Assembly (NCBI GenBank): GCA_028280675.1
Contig: JANQLI010000258.1
Location: 1 to 9,232 of the forward strand
Source: Alphaproteobacteria bacterium
GTDB lineage: Bacteria; Pseudomonadota; Alphaproteobacteria; SMXP01
DNA length: 9,232 nt
Direction: 5' to 3'
Position 1 is the first letter of the stretch. Every line of letters starts with the position of its first letter. Below, piece after piece: positions 5,981-9,232 of this stretch. The notes under the pieces are model-generated. The model was not told where the DNA came from. It saw only the letters and a list, made by a program, of their open reading frames with translations, and did no database searches. A program made the translations under genes and the position numbers.

Positions 5981-5983
5981 AGA

Positions 5984-6433
5984 TTAGACAACCTGGTGGA
6001 CGCTTAATGATGCGGCCTTGGTATCTTGGTGTGTGCGTAAGGCGCCGTCATTCCCATAATGTGTTTGGGATGTATTTTTCTCGGCGAGGTCTTCCGCGAC
6101 GGCTTTGATCATGCCTTCCGTTACGCTCTGAACGCGCTTTAAGATAGATGCATGGTTATCCAATGCGTTCTGAAAGGTCGCGGTTTTGTCTTTAAGTTGA
6201 GCGGAGAGTTTTGACTCGACACCTTCGATCAAGGCCTTATTTTCTTTAATCAATGCCATTTCTTGCGCATAAAGTGTTGAGAGCTTCGCACGTTCATCTT
6301 GGAATGCTGTGATCTCTTGTGCACGGTGCTCTTGCAGCAAGACCGTTTCCTGCTTAATCAGTGCAGTCAGGCGGTCTGTTAAGATGATGAGTTGCTCAAC
6401 ACGATCTGTGGGGTTGTGGGCGGCGAGAGGCAT
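5984..6433 (-). CDS. FlgN-like coiled-coil flagellar protein
   Basis: This 149-residue, almost entirely helical protein begins MPLAAHNPTDRVEQLIILTD and continues with long amphipathic helices (VEQLIILTDRLTALIKQET, then KLSTLYAQEMALIKENKAL). There are only small or polar linkers and no membrane segment. This resembles FlgN-type export chaperones, which hold hook-filament junction proteins FlgK and FlgL before secretion. Sequence conservation in this family is low, so the call rests on helix pattern, length and location at the end of the flgI-flgJ operon. Its ATG overlaps the flgJ stop (TAATG), showing translational coupling, with AGGAG inside flgJ as ribosome site. The tail after about residue 118 is polar and probably disordered. 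The alternative is an unrelated small flagellar coiled-coil protein. Confidence 0.6.
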   Translation of the reverse strand: MPLAAHNPTDRVEQLIILTDRLTALIKQETVLLQEHRAQEITAFQDERAKLSTLYAQEMALIKENKALIEGVESKLSAQLKDKTATFQNALDNHASILKRVQSVTEGMIKAVAEDLAEKNTSQTHYGNDGALRTHQDTKAASLSVHQVV

Positions 6434-6780
6434 TAGGGCGTCTCCTTTTGTAATTGCTCTTGCACCTTGATCATCTCGTTAAACAGATTATCGGCAATGC
6501 CAACCCCGCCATTCTTTGCGATCGATTTGGCATATTCTTGATGCAACATAGAGCGATATACTTGTTCGCCATGGCCGCCGCCAAAGGGGCCATCTGTTTT
6601 GATTCCCGCAAACATGCTCTCAAACATGGTCGCGAGAAAGATGGCTTCAAATTCTTCTGCAGCGTCGCGAGCCGCCGTATTCTTATTTACCGCTTCGGTT
6701 TTGGCCTTGATTTGCGCGCTTTGGCTTTTGCTTTGCGCTAGATCGAAAAGGGCGGAACTGGTGAGATTATCAAAGGCCAT
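6433..6780 (-). CDS. flgJ: Rod-binding protein FlgJ, single-domain form without muramidase
   Basis: This 115-residue protein contains the rod-binding domain at about 38-110: ARDAAEEFEAIFLATMFESM, then GGGHGEQVYRSMLHQEYAKSIA and the closing GVGIADNLFNEMIK. In enteric bacteria FlgJ has this domain for rod assembly plus a C-terminal enzyme that opens the peptidoglycan. Here the protein stops right after the rod-binding part, the usual alphaproteobacterial form, which must rely on a separate wall hydrolase (SltF in Rhodobacter). The start lies one base after the flgI stop, with GAGGTGA inside flgI as the ribosome site, and the stop overlaps the next start. It is therefore co-transcribed and coupled with flgI and the FlgN-like gene. 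Confidence 0.93.
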   Translation of the reverse strand: MAFDNLTSSALFDLAQSKSQSAQIKAKTEAVNKNTAARDAAEEFEAIFLATMFESMFAGIKTDGPFGGGHGEQVYRSMLHQEYAKSIAKNGGVGIADNLFNEMIKVQEQLQKETP

Positions 6781-6781
6781 C

Positions 6782-7918
6782 TTAGATCACCTCAACCTCA
6801 GCCTGGAGAGCGCCAGCGGCTTTCAACGTTTGCAAGATCGAAATCATGTCCTGGGGGCCAACGCCGAGGGCATTGAGACCATTGACAAGTTCTTGCAGGG
6901 TGACGCCGGTTTCTAAGATCATCAATTTGTTGTCTGCATCCTCATCCACTTCAATGTCCGTGCGTGGAACGGTGACTGTCTCGCCAGCTTCAGCAAAAGG
7001 CGATGGCTGACTGACTTGGGGTGTTTCTGTCACGCGGATGGTTAGGTTTCCTTGCGCGATGGCCACTTTATTCACGCGCACCTCTTGACCCATGACGATA
7101 ATGCCGGATTGTTCATCAATCACAACGCGCGCCATTTGATCGGGTTGGACGCGTAACTGTTCAATTTCCGACAAAAGCGCGACCATGTTACCGTTGAATT
7201 GGCCTGGGATGGCGAGAGTCACCGTCGTTGGGTTCAATGTCGTTGCCGCATCGCTGCCGAGATAGGTGTTGATGGCATCGGCCATGCGTTTGGCGGTGGT
7301 CAGATCTGGATTGCGTAAAGAAAGGCGCAGTTGGCGCAGACCAGCAAATTGATGGTTCAACTCACGTTCGACAATGGCGCCATTGGCAATACGGCCATTG
7401 GTGGTGACACCTTTGCTGACGGAGCCGCCATCGCCTTCAGCGGTAAAGCCGCCGACAACGATCGATCCTTGCGCCACAGCGTAAACTTCACTGTCGGCAC
7501 CGACAAGAGGCGTGACAAGTAACGTCCCGCCGCGCAGGCTTTTGGCATCGCCAAGTGCGCTGATCGTGACATCCGTGCGTGTGCCTTGCGTCGCGAACGG
7601 TGCGAGATTTGCAGTCACCATCACGGCGGCGACATTTTTGGTTTTAAGATCGGAACCGCGCGTATTCACACCCATGCGCTCAAGCATGGATTCGAGGCTC
7701 TGTTTGGTGAACGGAGAATTGTTCAGGCTGTCACCTGTGCCATTCAAACCGACAACCAGACCATACCCGACCAGCAAGTTATCACGCACGCCTTCCACAT
7801 CGGCGAGATCCTTGATCCGCGAAAGCGCAAAGGCTTGAGGCGCCAATGCAATAAGTCCCCAAATCACCAACATGATCAGGAGAGCAACTTTTTTAATGCC
7901 GTGTACTGAAGCGGTCAT
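6782..7918 (-). CDS. flgI: Flagellar P-ring protein FlgI
   Basis: With the start chosen here the protein has 378 residues, near the usual 365-375. A signal peptide of about 31 residues (basic HGIKK, hydrophobic VALLIMLVIWGLIALAP, cleavage at QAFA/LSRIKD) takes it to the periplasm, where it forms the P ring around the rod. Family motifs are clear: LSRIKDLADVEGVRDN, LVGYGLVVGLNGTGD, TKNVAAVMVTANLAPFA, GTRTDVTISALGDAKSL and the C-terminal GVTLQELVNGLNALGVGPQD. The frame is open up to an ATG at 7987, but that ATG lies in the -24 box of a sigma-54 promoter, and the ATG at 7975 also lies before the predicted transcript start near 7965. The ATG at 7918 has GGAAA at 7927-7923 and puts the signal peptide at the N-terminus. 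It leads an operon with flgJ and the FlgN-like gene. Confidence 0.95.
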   Translation of the reverse strand: MTASVHGIKKVALLIMLVIWGLIALAPQAFALSRIKDLADVEGVRDNLLVGYGLVVGLNGTGDSLNNSPFTKQSLESMLERMGVNTRGSDLKTKNVAAVMVTANLAPFATQGTRTDVTISALGDAKSLRGGTLLVTPLVGADSEVYAVAQGSIVVGGFTAEGDGGSVSKGVTTNGRIANGAIVERELNHQFAGLRQLRLSLRNPDLTTAKRMADAINTYLGSDAATTLNPTTVTLAIPGQFNGNMVALLSEIEQLRVQPDQMARVVIDEQSGIIVMGQEVRVNKVAIAQGNLTIRVTETPQVSQPSPFAEAGETVTVPRTDIEVDEDADNKLMILETGVTLQELVNGLNALGVGPQDMISILQTLKAAGALQAEVEVI

Positions 7919-7976
7919 GTGATTTCCGTTCGATATTATTCGTCTCAGCGCGCGTTTCTTGCGCAGTTTTTCCATC

Positions 7977-7991
7977 GCGAAAATCATGCCA
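7977..7991 (-). promoter_or_regulatory. Sigma-54 (RpoN) promoter of the flgI operon
   Basis: On the minus strand TGGCATGATTTTCGC has the exact GG-N10-GC spacing and a full TGGCA -24 box; the -12 box is TCGC in place of TTGC. The predicted start near 7965 gives a leader of about 47 nt to the ATG at 7918. It matches the TGGCAT of both flagellin promoters and has an ftr-like palindrome about 80 bases upstream. Confidence 0.78.
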
Positions 7992-8060
7992 GTTTGGTAA
8001 AGAGGATTTTGCTGAGAATTCTGGGGTTTTTAGAACCAATAATGTGTTGAGCTGATGAGA

Positions 8061-8083
8061 AAGGCGGAAAAAAATGCCGCCTT
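8061..8083. promoter_or_regulatory. ftr-like palindrome in the flgI-fliX divergent region
   Basis: AAGGCGG-AAAAAAATG-CCGCCTT has perfect 7-bp arms around an A-rich centre. The inner form GGCGGAAAAAAATGCCGCC resembles GCGGCAAAAATTGCCGGG before flagellin gene 2. It is centred about 107 bases before the predicted flgI start, a usual enhancer distance for a sigma-54 activator. It also lies upstream of fliX and could act on both genes. There is no T-run, so it is not a terminator. Confidence 0.55.
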
Positions 8084-8115
8084 GATGAACATTTCTGCCG
8101 CGTGATGATGGATTG

Positions 8116-8132
8116 TTAGGTGAACATTAACC
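8116..8132 (+). promoter_or_regulatory. CtrA-like binding site upstream of fliX
   Basis: TTAG-GTGAACA-TTAACC fits the CtrA consensus TTAA-N7-TTAAC with one mismatch and exact spacing. In Caulobacter fliX is an early flagellar gene under CtrA control. I see no clear -10 box at the expected distance, so the promoter itself is not resolved. Confidence 0.5.
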
Positions 8133-8160
8133 GTGCTGCGACATGTTAAGGATCGTTTGT

Positions 8161-8177
8161 ACTAACCTTTTGTTAGT
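8161..8177 (+). repeat. Short inverted repeat upstream of fliX
   Basis: ACTAAC-CTTTT-GTTAGT has perfect 6-bp arms and ends 27 bases before the fliX start. It could be an operator or a leader hairpin; its arms resemble half of the TTAACC motif nearby. Confidence 0.4.
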
Positions 8178-8204
8178 GTTTGAAGTGAAAGTGACGGAAG
8201 ACCA

Positions 8205-8627
8205 ATGCGCATCAGTGTACCCAATCGTGTCGGCGCCACATCACCTGCGCGAAAAAAAGCGGGGGCCGCTTCGCCATCGGGTGAGAGTTTTCACGTCAGT
8301 GATGCGCAAAGTCCTGTGGAGAGTGCTCCTGTTTCAGGAACCTCATCTTTGGCTGCAGTTGATTCTATTCTCGCTCTTCAGGAAGTGGGGGATGCGGCTA
8401 CGGGGAAGAAGCAAGCCATCAAACACGCCCATGACATGCTTGATATGCTTGAAGACATTCGTTTGGGATTGATTGCCGGATGTGTGCCGCTTAGCAAGTT
8501 AAATCGGCTGATTCAGATGGTGGAAAGGCGTCGCGACACATTCCAGGACCCGGAGCTAAGCGCTCTCATTGATGAGGTTGAATTGCGGGCACGTGTTGAA
8601 ATCGCCAAATGGCAAATGCAGAAATAA
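8205..8627 (+). CDS. fliX: Flagellar assembly regulator FliX
   Basis: This 140-residue protein has a variable, Ser/Ala-rich N-terminal third and a conserved C-terminal part: VDSILALQEVGDAATGKKQA, then HAHDMLDMLEDIRLGLIAG, and finally DPELSALIDEVELRARVEIA. This is the FliX pattern. In Caulobacter FliX is a membrane-associated protein that senses early basal-body assembly and controls the sigma-54 activator FlbD, so that hook, P-ring and flagellin genes switch on in order. Divergent arrangement with flgI and a downstream dksA is the same as in Caulobacter. No signal peptide or lipobox is visible. The ATG follows GACGGAAG by four bases. The sigma-54 promoters before flgI and both flagellins are its expected indirect targets. 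Confidence 0.93.
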   Translation: MRISVPNRVGATSPARKKAGAASPSGESFHVSDAQSPVESAPVSGTSSLAAVDSILALQEVGDAATGKKQAIKHAHDMLDMLEDIRLGLIAGCVPLSKLNRLIQMVERRRDTFQDPELSALIDEVELRARVEIAKWQMQK

Positions 8628-8707
8628 TCTCCGATTCTTCCCGCGATTCTTTGTCTTAAAACGGTTATACTTCCGTAAGTTATTGCGATCATTGGCTTAA
8701 TCAAGTG

Positions 8708-8736
8708 TTGATGCAGGCGGCCTGTCTCCATATACT
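8708..8736 (+). promoter_or_regulatory. Sigma-70-type promoter of dksA
   Basis: TTGATG (8708-8713), a 17-base spacer, and TATACT (8731-8736) make a good housekeeping promoter 44 bases before the dksA ATG. dksA can therefore be transcribed apart from fliX, as expected for a general regulator. Confidence 0.7.
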
Positions 8737-8779
8737 CCCGGCCAAAATCTCGAAATCGAGGGTTGAGGAGTGAGGTTAT

Positions 8780-9199
8780 ATGAGTACAAAAGCGGTAGAG
8801 GCAGAGTACGCCCCAACAGATGATGAGCCGTTTATGAACGAACGGCAGCAAGAATATTTCCGGGTGAAATTGGAAAACTGGAAACTGGAAATTCTCCAGG
8901 GCAACAAAGAAACTATTCAAAATATGCAGGAAGACACCACGCAGCATCCGGATCTCGCGGATCGGGCGTCTTCGGAAACAGAGCGCGCCTTAGAATTGCG
9001 GACGCGGGATCGGCAACGGAAGCTGATTTCTAAAATTGATTCTGCATTGCGCCGGATTGATGAAGGCACCTATGGCTATTGTGAAGAAACGGGCGAGCCG
9101 ATTGGGGTGAAGCGTCTGGATGCCCGGCCCATTGCAACACTGAGCTTGGAAGCGCAAGAACGTCACGAACGCCAAGAGAAAGTCTACCGCGACGATTAA
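8780..9199 (+). CDS. dksA: RNA polymerase-binding regulator DksA, reduced-cysteine form
   Basis: This 139-residue protein matches alphaproteobacterial DksA along its length. The coiled coil includes MNERQQEYFRVKLENWKLE and the tip DLADRA (DxxDxA, residues 58-63), which reaches into the RNA polymerase secondary channel and works with ppGpp. The second helix carries ELRTRDRQRKLISKIDSAL. The globular domain is YGYCEETGEPIGVKRLDARP then IATLSLEAQERHERQE. The four zinc-ligand positions read C101, T104, S122, A125, so only one cysteine remains and zinc binding as in E. coli is unlikely. Such cysteine-poor forms are known in this class and in Pseudomonas DksA2. Residues 1-18 are an acidic extension before the conserved MNERQ; an internal start at M19 is possible. 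GGAG at 8767-8770 supports the ATG used. Confidence 0.95.
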   Translation: MSTKAVEAEYAPTDDEPFMNERQQEYFRVKLENWKLEILQGNKETIQNMQEDTTQHPDLADRASSETERALELRTRDRQRKLISKIDSALRRIDEGTYGYCEETGEPIGVKRLDARPIATLSLEAQERHERQEKVYRDD

Positions 9200-9232
9200 G
9201 AGGATATATCAAGAAACTAAAAGCCCCGGGGA
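9200..9232 (+). terminator. Possible start of a terminator after dksA, cut by the window edge
   Basis: The last bases AAAAGCCCCGGGGA look like the left arm and turn of a hairpin of the type AAAAGCCCC...GGGGCTTTT. The right arm and T-run would lie beyond the window, so this cannot be confirmed. Confidence 0.3.

Larger units (their letters stand above)
5754..5983. other. Non-coding gap between the FlgN-like gene and the lysozyme gene
   Basis: These 230 bases hold no reading frame I can support. A minus-strand promoter for the lysozyme gene would be expected here, but I found no convincing sigma-54 or sigma-70 pair. The gap contains a short direct repeat and an inverted repeat, listed separately. 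Confidence 0.6.

Noticed and set aside
8061..8083. The AAGGCGG/CCGCCTT hairpin read as a terminator
   Set aside because: It has no T-run in either direction and lies between two divergent genes, where no transcript should end; an operator reading fits better.
1..9232. CRISPR arrays, tRNA or rRNA genes, insertion sequences
   Set aside because: No regularly spaced repeats, tRNA-like cloverleaf or rRNA motifs, transposase frames or terminal inverted repeats with target duplications were seen.

Overview
This window is a flagellar gene cluster from an alphaproteobacterium. The evidence is the set flbT, flaF, fliX and Caulobacter-type short flagellins, a flgI block transcribed divergently from fliX, and an alphaproteobacterial DksA that has lost most of its zinc ligands. 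GC content looks moderate. I cannot place the organism below class with confidence; an order outside Rhizobiales that keeps sigma-54-dependent flagellar control fits best.

Layout, left to right. (1) On the minus strand, running off the left edge, is a TPR protein whose C-terminus begins a GT41 (O-GlcNAc transferase/SPINDLY-like) domain. Its place beside the flagellin genes suggests a FlmG-type flagellin glycosyltransferase. (2) On the plus strand are flbT and flaF (stop and start overlapping), then a terminator. Two tandem flagellin genes follow, about 88% identical in protein, and then a flaG-family gene. Each flagellin has its own sigma-54 promoter, an upstream palindromic element at nearly the same distance, and a 5' leader of about 75 nt with shared sequence blocks. 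(3) Meeting flaG tail to tail on the minus strand is a GH24 lysozyme with a C-terminal membrane segment. (4) Also on the minus strand is the operon flgI - flgJ (rod-binding domain only) - a FlgN-like coiled-coil gene. It is driven by a sigma-54 promoter that lies inside the longest flgI reading frame and so fixes the flgI start. (5) On the plus strand are fliX, behind a CtrA-like motif, and dksA, behind a sigma-70-type promoter.

How they work together. FlgI builds the P ring, FlgJ serves the rod, and the FlgN-like protein may be an export chaperone. The flagellins form the filament, FlaG probably influences filament length or assembly, FlaF and FlbT control flagellin secretion and mRNA translation or stability, and the TPR-GT41 protein may glycosylate flagellin. 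By analogy with Caulobacter, FliX links basal-body assembly to the sigma-54 activator FlbD. The sigma-54 promoters with enhancer-like palindromes in front of flgI and both flagellins fit that scheme, with fliX as an earlier, CtrA-type gene.

The least expected item is the membrane-anchored phage-type lysozyme next to a FlgJ that has no muramidase domain. It is either a captured phage gene or a candidate wall-opening enzyme for flagellar assembly.
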